64,000 nucleotides of DNA, taken from positions 42,146,938-42,210,937 of the forward strand of contig NW_026622786.1 of NCBI RefSeq assembly GCF_023065955.2, given 5' to 3'. This DNA is from Ursus arctos. Lineage: Eukaryota; Chordata; Mammalia; Carnivora; Ursidae. The notes beneath the pieces were generated by a model, which saw nothing but the letters and a program-made list of their open reading frames with translations, was not told the origin of the DNA and did no database searches. The translations under genes were made by a program, and so were the position numbers. Below, in pieces: positions 46,771-58,620 of the stretch. Every line of letters starts with the position of its first letter. Within the stretch, counting starts at the first letter, position 1.

Positions 46771-47639
46771 AGTTCAGACGCCCCAGACCAATCCATGGAT
46801 CCCAGATTAAGAACTTCTACTATAGATCCACAACGCTTAAACGAATGAATGTTAAGAGGCATTCTAACCCTGTATTGATGAAGTTATTGATTTCAATTAC
46901 TCTTTTTTCTCCACGTTTCCCACTGAATTCGAATATGTAAATATGGCCAACTATGAGTTGTTAGAGTATACCCTGTTCTGAGGTTCTAACACACAGTAAA
47001 TAAATTGGAGGGGAGGGGCATTGGAGAACGACAATAAAGAAAGATGCTGTTTCCATGTGCAGTCCTGAGCCAAAACATTCCACCAAAAATGCAGATTTAC
47101 AACTTCCAATTGCTGAGCATATTTGTGGTGAAATGTCAAAATAATTTTGTAAGGATAGCTAAAACATGACAGCGGTTGTTACTATTCCTACCTAAGGAAC
47201 AGGAATGAATAATCATTTCTGTTAGTTTTCAAAATTCCTATTTAGTCAAATGGGAAATGGGAGAATGACAATGCTAATGTGTCACATTACTAGATGAATA
47301 ATAACTGAAAGTGCGCAGAATTCTGCCTGAAAATATTCTGCACTTATAAAGTACATGGTGCTGTTGACATTTGAAGAACCTGAAATTTGAAAGGCATTTT
47401 TTTTAATTCTCCCAATCTCCTTTCTGCTGCTTCGTCTCTACTTCCTACAACTTCCAAACATTCAGCATAATGGGAAGAGCGGTAGTAATTATAACTACCA
47501 CTTAAAGCAACTTTACTGAGAACATTATCTCTTTTAATTCCACAATAAACGTTATGAAAGAGATATTAGTACACACTCGTTATAGATTTTACTCTTTAAC
47601 AAGGGAGCAAGAAATACCATATTTTCGTTACTTTTCTAA

Positions 47640-48105
47640 ATCAACATAATTTGCTCCAAGCCTCCCTTCTCCTGGGTTGGCAGAGGATTTAATTGCTTAA
47701 ATTAATGTTGAGAAACCTCACTAAATTGGACTCAAAATGATATAAGGAGAGGCTGGAAGGGAAAGCATTACCACTCAATGTCAGTTAGGGGAAGAATCAT
47801 CAGTCACTGGCCCCAACAGGAAAGATATACGTTGCATCTTCTACAAGAAATCGGCTACGGCAACCCAGCCAGTGAGAAACCATCATCATCCCAAACCCTT
47901 GCTTTTCTCCAAGGGACTTTTGTTCAGAACAACCCCTCCCGTATTTTTCCTTCTCCATGAAATAATGTTCTCCTGTGATTGTTAGACTTGCCTATGGCTT
48001 TGCCATACCTTGCTTGTCCCAAATTGCAATTCTCTGTTATTCCCAAATAAACCCATTTTTGCTGGTAGAATAATTGACTTTCATTATTAAAGTTAACACA
48101 CAATC
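47640..48105 (+). repeat. Possible solitary LTR, family not determined
   Basis: The segment has an LTR-like layout: a CT-rich middle, a polyadenylation signal AATAAA at about 48045 and the terminal phrase CCCATTTTTGCTGGTAGAAT. No matching internal retroviral sequence or paired LTR was seen. The ends are not certain. Confidence 0.4.
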
Positions 48106-48248
48106 TTAGTCGTTAGTAGGTATATCAGTTAGGATGCTGTTAGCTACAAGGAAAAGAAAACCAAATAGTGGCTTAAACCATAGGACAGGGTATTCCACGT
48201 GGATACAGCATCAGGGAGGCACAGTCTCATATCTGGATATGATGTCTT

Positions 48249-48363
48249 TTTTTAAAGATTTTATTTGTTCAAGTAATCTCTACATCCAACCAACATGGGG
48301 CTCGAACTCACAATCTGGAGATCAAGAGTTGCATGCTCTACTGGCTGAGCCAGCCAGGTACCC
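48249..48363 (-). repeat. Short-type CAN-SINE
   Basis: Reverse copy with GGATATGATGTCTT / AGATATGATGTCTT flanks. Confidence 0.94.
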
Positions 48364-48504
48364 CTAGATATGATGTCTTATGTTATCCTGGCCCAGGGGA
48401 AAAATGGGGCTTTGTTAACTCTAAAGGTCTGTCCCTCACCCAAAGTGAGGGGAATCATTAGTCAACCATCTATGAATTTGGAAGATCCAATGTGCATAGT
48501 ATCA

Positions 48505-48660
48505 AAACAATGCTGTAGTTTTAGACTGCCCAAGTTCAAATCCTTTCTCTGCCTTTTACTAGGTGTGTAAACTACTTACTACTTAACCTCATTATGCCTC
48601 AGTTTCCTCATTGCTGTGTTAAGAAGATAAATGTGATAGTTCTTGTAAAGTACTAAGATT
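48505..48660 (+). repeat. MIR
   Basis: TTCAAATCCTTTCTCTGCC, CTCAGTTTCCTCATTGCTG and GTAAAGTACTAAGA follow the MIR consensus order. Confidence 0.8.
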
Positions 48661-48673
48661 CTTATGTAAATTT

Positions 48674-48865
48674 TTTTTTAAAAGATTTTATTTATTCATG
48701 TGACAGAGAGACAGCCAGCGAGAGAGGGAACACAGCAGGGGGAGTGGGAGAGGAAGAAGCAGGCTCCCAGCGGAGGAGCCTGATGTGGGACTCGATCATA
48801 GAACGCCAGGATCAGGCCCTGAGCCAAAGGCAGACGCTTTAACGACTGCGCTACCCAGGCGCCCC
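48674..48865 (-). repeat. CAN-SINE, bear type
   Basis: Reverse copy with CTTATGTAAAT(T/C)TTT on both flanks. Confidence 0.95.
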
Positions 48866-49162
48866 CTTATGTAAATCTTTAACTTGAGAAGTAACTCCAT
48901 GGGATCTGAGGATAAAACTTTATTGCTATATAATTGGTTTCCTTTGTAATCCTATAGATTATGTTTTATGCACATAGAAATGTTATGTGAGAAGGGGGTC
49001 CCTAATTTACCATTTACCAGAATGTCAAAGGGGTCTAAGTTACCAAAAAATGGTTAAGAACTTAGAACAATCCTGGCACACGTTTCTAAGATGTAGGTCA
49101 TACTCAGTGGGACTTTTCCACGTACTTTGGCAGAAGCTCCAAAGCTAAAAGAAATAGATGCC

Positions 49163-49369
49163 GGACGCTCGGGTGGCTCAGTCGGTTAAGCATCTGCCCT
49201 CGGCTCAGGCCATGATCTCAGGGTCCTGTGATCTGGCCTGCATCCAGCTCCCTGCTCCGTGGGGAGTCTGCTTCTCTCTCTCCTTTTGCCCCTCCCCCCT
49301 CACTTGTGCTCTCTCTTTCTCTCACTTTCTCTCTCTCTCAAATAAATAAATAAAATCTTAGGCAAAAAA
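49163..49369 (+). repeat. CAN-SINE
   Basis: Head GGACGCTCGGGTGGCTCAGT, flanks AATAGATGCC duplicated. Confidence 0.93.
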
Positions 49370-49662
49370 AAGAATAGATGCCAAGTGTCCTAAGTATTCT
49401 TAAAAAGGATGCTAGACCGACCACACAGGGCATGCTAGGAATAATATGAAGCCCCTTTAGCAATCTTCAGTCCTCACATACCTCCAGGGAATGATATGGC
49501 AGAACTGATCAAAGAAGACTGAAAAATGAAAATGCCAAAGAAACAGTTTTCTGAAGTGCTGTGTGTTTTCCTCCCTCTTCCCCAAGAGTAGGGAGAGGAG
49601 AGTGCATATCCAATCCTACCCCCACCTCAAGCCAAGTGAAGGAACTCATAGAAACTCAGACA

Positions 49663-49868
49663 ATTTTTTAAAAAGATTTTATTTATTTATTTGACAGAGA
49701 GAGAGAGGGCACAAGTAGGCAGAGCTGCAGGCAGAGGGAGACGGAGAAGCAGGCTCCCTGCTGAGCAGAGAGCCCAATGTGGGGGCGGGGGGGGGGGGCT
49801 TGATCCCACTGGGATCATGACCTGAGCCCAAGGCAGACACTGAACCAACTGAGCCACCCACGCACCCC
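49663..49868 (-). repeat. CAN-SINE with poly(G) run
   Basis: Reverse copy containing an interrupted G-run at 49781-49798. Flanks AAACTCA(G/A)AC(A/C). Confidence 0.92.
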
Positions 49869-50729
49869 AAACTCAAACCATTTGACTTCTGTGCCCTGTA
49901 GTTTATGTCACCTGAAAAGGCTAAAGACAATAGACTATCTAAAGAGGTCTTTGATGGCAGAGCAGAGAGAGGGCTGCAGTGGAAGTGGCCTGTACTTGTA
50001 ATTTTGCAGGGAAAATTATCCCGGGGGCCATGTGAATGCCTCAGAAGTCAGCCAGGCTTGAATGACATTAAGAGGCTGTATCTTTGAACCAGGAGCTAAG
50101 TGAACTATCCAAATGGTTAGCCACAGATTATTGCCTCCAATGTTAGGAAATAATACAGTGAGAGGTCCCCAGCAAGAGGGGCAGTCATTGAGGAACCCAC
50201 AAAAGGGCCCTGTAAGAAAAGAGCCAGCATTTAGGAATGAGTCACTTTCAGAAGGCACCCAATTCAGATATAATGCACTGAGTATATCTGACATTTCATT
50301 TAGGAAATTTAGGATCACTGCTCACTCAAGCTGACACATTAATATATGGCCAGTGAATTTCATGAACTATTGGTGGTAACAGCACTTATCAAGTGAAAAC
50401 ATTAAGCCTGACCAAAGTCAAGCATTTTAGTTTAAAACAATTACATCACCTAAATAGATTAATTCTTTTAGGTAATTCATATATGCAGTTACTTTTTTCA
50501 TTAACTGCTAAAACCTGTCGGAGTCCCCAGAAATAACTCAGGGCCTCCTTTTAAATCTGTATAATGCCAAAGGATATATTGGCCATTATATCTTTGCTCT
50601 CATTACCCATCTAGAAGTGTTTGGCAGACTGCTCCACAAGTCAGAACTCAGCCAACCAAGGCATTTAGAACTCAGACTATGGTTCCAGATGCTAATTTAG
50701 AATGTGACTATATACATCCAAATATTACA

Positions 50730-51510
50730 GATTCAGTTCCTCAAAATATTAAACATAGTGATACCATGTGACCCAGCAATTCCATTCCTAGATAATACAC
50801 AAAAGAAAGTACAAGATACATTCACATAAAACTTGTACATGAATGTGCATAGCGACATTATTCATAATACCTAAAAAGTGAAAACAACCCAAATATCCAC
50901 CAACTAATAAATGGATAAATAAAATGTAGTATGTCCACATAATGGAATATTATTTGACTGTAAAAAAGGAATGGTGTACATGCTACAGTATGAAAACATG
51001 CTAAGAAGTCCATCATAAAAGAGATATATATATATAATACATATATGTATATATTATATATATAATATGGTTCTCTTTATATCAAATGTCCAATATAGGG
51101 AAATCTATAGAGACAGAAAGTAGATAGTGGTTGCCAAGGGCTAGAAGGATTGTGGGAAAATGGAGATTGCTGTTAAAGGGTATGGGACTGCTTTTTTGTT
51201 TTGTTTTTTAAATATTTTGTTTATTTATTTATTTATTTATTTATTTGAGAGGGGGGAGGTGGGAGGAGCAGAGAGAGAAGGACAAGCAGACTCTACACCC
51301 AGCACAGACCCCAACTCAAGGCTTGATCTCACGACACTGAGCTGAAATCAAGAGTCCAGCACTTAACTGACTGAGCCACCCAGGTGCCCCTGGCAGTGAA
51401 GTGTTCTAAATTTAGATTGTGCTGATTGTGCAAATCTGTGAATATACTAAAAACTATTGAATTGTATACTTTAAATGTGTGAATTACATCTCAACAAAGT
51501 TGTTACCCTC
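50730..51510 (+). mobile_element. Old LINE-1 3' end, interrupted by a SINE
   Basis: ATGTGACCCAGCAATTCCAT, ACAACCCAAATATCCACCAA and AGTGGTTGCCAAGGGCTAG are classic L1 3' phrases. A (TA)-rich tract sits at 51025-51067. Confidence 0.8.
51204..51390 (-). repeat. CAN-SINE in L1
   Basis: Reverse copy with an expanded (TTTA)n at 51220-51247 and head GCCACCCAGGTGCCCC. Confidence 0.92.
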
Positions 51511-52329
51511 AAAAAATTATTATTGCCGTTTCTTAGATCAAAAACACTGAGGATTAAAGAGATTAGGAAAATGGTAAAAGCTAAAGATCTGATGCCAGAG
51601 GATAATTTAGAGCATGATCTCCCGGGACTGCCTCAGTAGTTGTCAAAATGCCATGCTGCTCTAACAAGAAGCATGTATTCTATTAGGAGGTATTTACATC
51701 AACATGTAAAATAATCAGTAGGCAACACGAATGTTTCTCTAGTAAGAGCTTAGGTAAATAAGTTTATTCCAAAGTTACTTTAAGACAAGGACAGTAAAAT
51801 TAAAATTAAACCACATGGAAACAAGAGTTTCTATTTTGCACATTTAGAAACTTTACAATACTTCAAAAGTCTAGAAAACCATATATTTTTAAAATTAATA
51901 AAATTAAAAGAGTTATATCTGTTATCTATATATTTAAATAATGAACATTTTGAAAAATATAAGAAAATTACTATCTCCCCAGGTTAGAAAATATATTTTA
52001 TGTTTCTTTCATATTTCCGTAGTCACTCATCTTCAATAGCATGATTATTGATTTGTCCGTTTTCTACATTGTTCCATGCACTGTGCTGAATGACAGATGC
52101 ACTAGGATAAGTAAGAAAAATCCCTGCCCACAGTTTGGTTCAGGAGATGGAAAAGTGAACAAATCATTGCAGTGTATAATAATGACATTATAATGTGCAA
52201 TTTATAATTAGTGGTATAATATTACTAAAGAATATTCCATAAAAAGAAGGGTCCAAACAGCCTGGAGAAGTTGAAGATGGCTTCTCCTAGGAGGTGACCC
52301 TTGCAGTATGAGTGCAGTTTATTTCTATT

Positions 52330-52541
52330 TTTTTAAAGATTTATTTATTTATTTGTTTGTTTATTTATTTAAGAGAGAGAGTATGAGCGTGGGGGGAAGG
52401 GCTGAGGGGGAGAGAGAATCTTAAGCAGGCTCCATGCCCAGCACGGAGCCCGTCATGGGGCTCAATCCCATGACCCTGTGATCATGACCTGAGCCGAAAT
52501 CAAGAGTCAGACGCTCAACCGACTGAGCCACCCAGGCACCC
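52330..52541 (-). repeat. CAN-SINE, first of a three-SINE cluster
   Basis: Reverse copy ending GCCACCCAGGCACCCC, followed 15 bp later by a second reverse copy. Confidence 0.92.
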
Positions 52542-52555
52542 CAAGTGGAATTCAA

Positions 52556-52734
52556 TTTTTTTTTAAAGATTTTATTCATTTAATTGACAGAGAGAGAGAG
52601 CGCAAGCAGGGGGAGCAGCAGGCAGAGGGAGAGGGAGAAGCAGGCTCCCTGCTGAGCAGGAAGCCCAACGCGGAACTCGATCATGACCCCCGGCCAAAGG
52701 CGGACACTTAACCAACTGAGCCACCCAGGTGCCC
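52556..52734 (-). repeat. CAN-SINE, second of the cluster
   Basis: Reverse copy from AAAGATTTTATTCATT to GCCACCCAGGTGCCC. Confidence 0.92.
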
Positions 52735-52832
52735 TAGGCATCCAACTCTTGATCTCAGCTCAGGTCTTGATCTCAGGGTCCCAAAATCAAGCCCCACCTT
52801 GGGCATCGAGCCTACTTAAAAAACAAAACAAA
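52735..52832 (+). repeat. Short-type CAN-SINE lacking its head, abutting in inverted orientation
   Basis: Starts GGCATCCAACTCTTGATCTC without the CCTGGGTGGCTCAG head and ends GAGCCTACTTAAAAAACAAA. The head was probably replaced by the reverse SINE. Confidence 0.8.
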
Positions 52833-53269
52833 ACAAACTATCCTAGATGGCTTGAAGACTGCATGTTTGATTGGGTTTAAGAAAAGATGAGGTAAGAGGA
52901 GTAGATCTGGGTGGAACTGACTCCATGAAGGATTTAAGATGATGGAAGCAAGGTGGCTAGAGTACACAGATGCTTTGTTTCAGGCACGTGCAAGGTCCTT
53001 AGATACTACACCCTAGGCACCTTGCTTATCTCATCCTAGGCCCTTGATGAGAAAAAAAAAAAGTCTGGGGCAACAAGGAATCATCGAAGTGTTATGCGAC
53101 TGGATTTATGTTTTAGAAAGAGTTGTGTTCAGAATAATGGCATTAGATTAGAGACTAGAGTCAGAAAGACATGGAACTATCAAAATAATCTATGCAAGAA
53201 TGAAGAGGATCTGTACAGAAAAATCTACCTACGTTCCATTCCCCACAGAATCAGTTGAACATCTATTGA

Positions 53270-53680
53270 TTTCATCTGCTAAGTAGCTCTCACGGCCATC
53301 TGCACTGCTAGGTCCTTAGTCTCCCTTGTCTGTATTCTACAATAATCTGCCTCCATCTATGCCATTCACAGCTACCCAAGTGATCCAATATATAAATCTC
53401 ATCATGTTGCTTCCCTTCTCAAAGTTCTTCATGGATCTGTAGAGGAAAAACTTTATTTAGCAGACAAAATCACTCATGATCTGCCTTCTCTCTCTAGCGT
53501 GTTCCCTGACTCTTTGCCCTCAAACTCTGCTCTAGTAATACTAATCCCTTGTAGGTTCCCGTATCTGGCATACAATCTCTTGCTGATATCCCTTTGCTTC
53601 TGTTCTTCCCTCTGTCTAAAAAACCCTTCCTCCACTAGCCCATCAGAAATCTTTTTACTTAACCTTTAAGCCAGTATCAG
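53270..53680 (+). repeat. L2-type ancient LINE
   Basis: TCATGTTGCTTCCCTTCTC, TCACTCATGATCTGCC and TTTACTTAACCTTTAAGCC follow the L2 3' region order. Confidence 0.65.
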
Positions 53681-53683
53681 TTT

Positions 53684-53730
53684 TTGTTTTGTTTTGTTTT
53701 GTTTTGTTTTGTTTTGTTTTGTTTTGTTTT
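53684..53730. repeat. (TTTTG)n microsatellite
   Basis: About nine uninterrupted TTTTG units. Confidence 0.98.
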
Positions 53731-53910
53731 ATAATATTGGGTTGACCTGGCCCCTTATTTTCTCTCTTGGAAACTTCCATTCCATCCATCCACATTAATT
53801 GTCGTTGGAGCTGCGTTGTTCTTCCATGGCCCTGGATCTCTGGCTGAATGCTTCTGAGCAGCACTTAACTAAGGTGAAGTCAATAAACCCATTATTTGGG
53901 ATTTTTTTAT

Positions 53911-54123
53911 TATTTTATTTTATTTTAATTTTTTTAAAAGATTTTGTTTATTTATTCGACAGAGATATAGACAGCCAGCGAGAGAGGGAACACAGCAGGG
54001 GGAGTGGGAGAGGAAGAAGCAGGCTCATAGCAGAGGAGCCTGATGTGGGGCTCGATCCCATAACGCCGGGATCATGCCCTGAGCCGAAGGCAGATGCTTA
54101 ACCGCTGTGCCACCCAGGCGCCC
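53911..54123 (-). repeat. CAN-SINE, young bear type
   Basis: Reverse copy with ATTTGGGATTTTTTTA at both flanks (53894 and 54126). Confidence 0.96.
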
Positions 54124-54479
54124 CAATTTGGGATTTTTTTAAAACTAGGAGTTCTGTTCTTGGAGGAAACTGCAAGATGGCAAATTCAAGAAATGACTGA
54201 TGAAGAGATCATGGGGAATCCTAGTAAAGTTCGAGTCCCCAGTTCTAGTTAGCCTTCCTTGGATTTGAAGAGCCAATAACCCCCCCTTTTTTTTGCCTAA
54301 GAACATCTCAAATGGTGTACCCCAGCTCACTGATGTGCTTCAGGTGGCTTACAGGTATGTCCAGATGGTGATCCCTGCTGGAAACCTCTAATTGTGAGCA
54401 TTCTTTTCTATTGACCTAATTTTCTGAATGATCTCATCTGATAATCAGAAAAAAGTTTGAGAAGAACCAACCCAAACTA

Positions 54480-54605
54480 AAGCAGTAATTCTCAAATGAG
54501 GATGATTTTGTCACCAATGGGAGGAGGTGCTATTGGCATCTAGTGGATACTACAGATGTTGCTAGACCTCCTACCGTGCACCAGAACCATACCCCATAAC
54601 AAAGA
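54480..54605. repeat. Ancient DNA-transposon-like repeat, unnamed
   Basis: GCAGTAATTCTCAAATGAGG and GGTGCTATTGGCATCTAGTG are phrases of a common mammalian repeat. The opposite end of the same family may be present at 55640-55690. Confidence 0.45.
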
Positions 54606-56024
54606 ATTAGTCAGTCCAAGGTGTCAGTTACCCTATTTGTGAATAGATCAAAATGGATTTTCTTGGCAGAGGCCTCAAAAGTCAATGCCAAGTACCTTTC
54701 CATCCAAATCAAGGTACTATAATGGGGGTAGAGAGGTAGATGCTTTCCCCTCATCTCAAGCCATGTCTGAAGGGCTTTAAGAGGACCACTTGAGAAGTGG
54801 TCTTCGGCATATGAGACAGACAAGACTCGGTAACTGATTCTTATTTGAAAAGTCCTAAGTCAATTGGCTAAGACTGACTCCAAGCAAAAGATGCACACGG
54901 GCTGATTGGGAACAGCCCACACTTCTGTGAAAGATGGATGTGCTTTTTGTGGACCAAATGAGGAACCCATGTAAGAGAGATGGATTGGATCATCTTGAGA
55001 GAGGCTGTCCAATAGGACTGTCTGCATGGGTGAGATGATCCTAACCTTTGGATGGATCCCTGGAAACCAGAGGACTGAGGCATATGTCATAAGATACACC
55101 AGAAGATATATTGCTGAGTCAAGAGACTGTAGGTGAGTGATGATTCCAGGAAAGATCAGCCTCAGACCTCAGCTATACCAGAGGGCAATGACGCCCAGCT
55201 AAAACTGTTGTAGTCAGGAAAGATCCTTTCTGTCCCTGTCTTCTTCAATCCAGGAGGTGCCCAAAATGAAAAGCCAGTCAGGGGAAAGAGTAGGGAGGGA
55301 ATGGCAGATAATTTTTTACCTGTATGGTTTGGGGATTTTTGACATTGCACTGGACAGGATTTTTTAATACCAGGGAGAAAAGACCACTTGTTTATTATTA
55401 GAACATGACTGGAGGACTTCTTAATTACTTGGGAGTGACTGGAAAAGCTAAAGGCTTTACCTAATATTTTATTCTAGGAACAGAGAGGGATCTTCAGAGA
55501 TTTTCAGAGACAATAATGAGAAACAATAAAATTGGTTTCTGCCTGTCTCCTACCAAATCCATCTTGTTCATCACGTTGGGAACAACAGTTTAATTGAGTT
55601 TCTGTCACTTATAACCAAAAACATATTATAAAGCCTCAGTTTAAATCAGGGTTTCTCAATAGTGGCACTAATGATGTTTTGGACTCTCCTGTCATGTTAA
55701 TGCAAAGCAATGTCGCTAATTTCTCTTCTTGCAGTCCTCCTAGTAATATTACCACATATCCACCATGAGGCAAATACTCACCACCCCCAGTTGAGAATCA
55801 AGAAATATTTGAGTCTTTCAATGCTAAACTATGAGAATATTGTGGGCAAGACAGAAATACTCACTGCTCTCACTGAGTGCTCTCACAGTTCCAAGGATAT
55901 AGGCAGAAATTAAATATACACAAACATAATTAAAATTTATAATAAATTCTCTGAAGGAAACAAACAGGATTTGGAAATGAGAAATAACAGGGTGAAGAGT
56001 GTTGCTTTAAACAAGGAAAATCCA

Positions 56025-56250
56025 GGGGCTCCTGGGTGGCTCAGTTGGTTAAGCGACTGACTCTTGATTTCAGCTGAGGTTGTGATCTCGGGGTTGTGAG
56101 ATCTGGCCCCATGCTGGGCTCTGCATTCAGCCAAGAGAAGAGTCGAAGAGCTGGCTTGAGATTCTCTCTCGCCCTCTGCCCTTCCCCGTTCATGTTCTCT
56201 TATCACTCTCTCTGAAAAAGAAAAACATAATAATTAATACAATCTTTAAA
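56025..56250 (+). repeat. CAN-SINE, older
   Basis: Head GGGGCTCCTGGGTGGCTCAG, with an insertion in the body and a degraded tail. Confidence 0.9.
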
Positions 56251-56652
56251 CAAGTAATATCAGGGCTGGAATTAGCCAAGATGAATGAGGGATAGAAGTT
56301 TTGAGTATCTGATAGTAGTATGTCTGACTAGGGGAATAGCATTTGCAAAGGCTAAATCAGTCTCAGGTACATGTACATCAAATGTACATTTAGTGCCATT
56401 TTCACTTGCCATTACTCAAGTGCAAAAATGAGAAGGTATTTGTTTTGATATGACCACTCAATTGTCTTCCTTCCTCCCTCTTCCTATCCCTATTTCTTGT
56501 CTTCTTCCTTTCTTTCATGTCTTCTCCTCCATCATGTTTACTTTGATTAAATATTAAATGTACACCTTGAAAACATTTTGCAACTAGCATATTGATGAGA
56601 GCCTCTTGCTATCATAGCAAATGTTAGAAAATTTAAAACACTGTCTTTTTTC

Positions 56653-56847
56653 TTTTTTTTTTAAGATGGTTTTATTTATGTGACAGAGAAACAGCCAGTG
56701 AGAGAGGGAACACAGCAGGGGAGCGGGAGAGGAAGAAGCAGGCTCCCAGCGGAGGAGCCCGATGTGTGACTCGATACCAGAACGCTGGGATCACGCCCTG
56801 AGCCAAAGGCAGACGCTTAAGGACTGACTGGGCTACCCAGGTGCCCC
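56653..56847 (-). repeat. CAN-SINE, bear type
   Basis: Reverse copy with AAACACTG(T/G)CTTTTTTC flanks. Confidence 0.95.
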
Positions 56848-57869
56848 AAACACTGGCTTTTTTCAAATGACTCTATACAACTCTCCTTTAAGTCTGATAA
56901 GAGAACAAGACATCAGAGAACAAATGTTTTTTATGATCACTCTTATCTCTTAAAGGAATAGTATTTAAAACATGTAGATATTTGATTTTTAAAAATAAAA
57001 ATTAACCACATTGCTGACATCCTGTAGTATGTAAACTGCAATATTTTGGAATACGCTGAAAAAAAAAGAGAGGAGTGGTAGTGCCATAGGCATCCTCCAA
57101 ATTGTGAAACCTCCATTCTCTCTCTGTGAACTCAGGTAGGTGACCATTGGGGGTGCAAACTGAGGTATTGGTGTCAATCCCTATATAGCTAGCAAAATTT
57201 CATTTTTTCCCACTTTTATCACAAAAATAGAAGTAGAAGCTCCCATATTTTCTACTTGATTCTGATGGAGATTGAGCATCTTGCATAGTACTTGTCTACA
57301 CGCTCCCATTTTGGAGACTACAAAGTTAGAGATAATCGGATAGATTGAACTGTCAATTTTAACAATAATTTTCATTTATTTAACTGTTTTTATTCTTTGC
57401 GTAACAATCAGTGAACAGATTTTAAGTTACATAAAATAGAAGGCAGGTTTCTTTCAGTGCTCTAGGCACAAAGCTGATGCTAAGGTTTCAATAAATATTT
57501 CATGTGATCTTGATTTTGGCCTAGGGAAAAACGGGAGAGATGAATTTCTCTCTTGCAGATATGGTAAAGGAAACGCAATTACTTTCAGAGAATCTAAGCC
57601 CTAAGAAGTTTGGAGAAGAAAGAGGAGAGGAGAGAAAACAGCGTTGAATTAGGTTGTCTAATATTTCTTTGCATAAGGTCGGAAACCTGAGGCCCTTCAG
57701 TGGCCATCCTTAACGCAAGTTCTCTAATGCATTGAGACAAGACCTGCTAAAGGTCTTATAGTGTGAATGCAGAAGAGTGGGAGAACCTGTGTAAAAACGA
57801 CAAGAGCCCGAAGCCTAAAACTGCTCTGCGAGTACTGGTGCCAGCACCGGGGCTTATCTGTGAATCTCA

Positions 57870-58620
57870 GGGGTGAGGGCAGCCCGGGGTCTCCGCACCT
57901 GGGCCCAGCCACCGCGGCCACGCCCCAGGGGCGGGGTAGGTTATCTTGGCAGCTCCGCCCCTTCCCGCCCTCCCGCGACGCTCCAGACGCCTGCGGCGTC
58001 CGCGGAGACACCGGAAGGAGCTGCGGCTGCTGCGGGAAGTGGCCGGTGCGGGAGGCGGGGACCCCGCGGGCAGCGCTGCAGAGCCGTTTCCCGGCCCTCC
58101 TGACGCGACGCCTCCCTTCTCCGAATCCCGGGGAGTGAAAGAGGATTTTGCGGAGGTGCGGCCGCAGGCCACCGTTGGCCGCGCTGGCGGGGCCCGCGGG
58201 AAAGGCCGTGGAGGTGAGCGCGGCGCTCCTGGGAGGGGCGCGGGGCCGAAGGGCGCTTCGCCTGCCGCCAGGGGCTGGTCTTGGTTCTCGCTCCCGCGCT
58301 CTGGAGCTGCAGCCGCTGCAGTGCCCTCTTTTTCTTGGTCTAGGGTGGTGGTGGGGGCGCGGGCAAGATGAAGGCCTAGGTCTGTCTGCTCCGCATTACA
58401 GGAATGATCTGGTGGCCGCCGCCGCGGGGATCGACGAAGGACGCAAGTCAGTCGCAGATTTGAGGAAGGGTCCCCAGGGGGCGCTCCCCTGGGAAGCGGG
58501 AGGCTAGAGGGGTGAAGCGAATCCCTCAGAGGGGCCCTGCTCCTTTCCACGGTGTTCCCTCGGGTTTGCCAGGCCCCCATGGGGGGCGCAGACGATTGAA
58601 AGACCCGCAGCGCGCTGGCT
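57870..58620 (+). promoter_or_regulatory. USP33: CpG-rich promoter region, presumed USP33
   Basis: Very GC- and CpG-dense sequence with a GC box (GGGGCGGGG) at 57928-57936 and an ETS core CCGGAAG at 58011-58017 on the plus strand. Assignment to USP33 (a ubiquitin-specific protease) comes from gene order: in human, USP33 lies head-to-head with MIGA1. The sequence alone shows only that this is a CpG-island promoter. No TATA box is evident. Confidence 0.6.
58030..58213 (+). other. USP33: Presumed USP33 5'UTR exon 1; start approximate
   Basis: A strong donor GGAG|GTGAGC sits at 58213/58214 inside the CpG-rich region, downstream of the ETS and GC boxes. No USP33 protein sequence is present, consistent with an untranslated first exon. 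Direction and gene identity are inferred from synteny and the donor. An alternative is a non-coding divergent transcript. Confidence 0.45.

Larger units (their letters stand above)
46520..57860. other. Intergenic region between MIGA1 and the presumed USP33 promoter
   Basis: About 11 kb between two outward-facing CpG-rich promoters. It holds CAN-SINEs, an L1 3' fragment, an L2 copy, a (TTTTG)n repeat, MIR and possible LTR sequence. At 49380-50700 (outside the SINEs), 51510-52030, 54135-55620 and 56850-57860 I cannot classify the DNA. None shows convincing exon structure. Confidence 0.75.
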
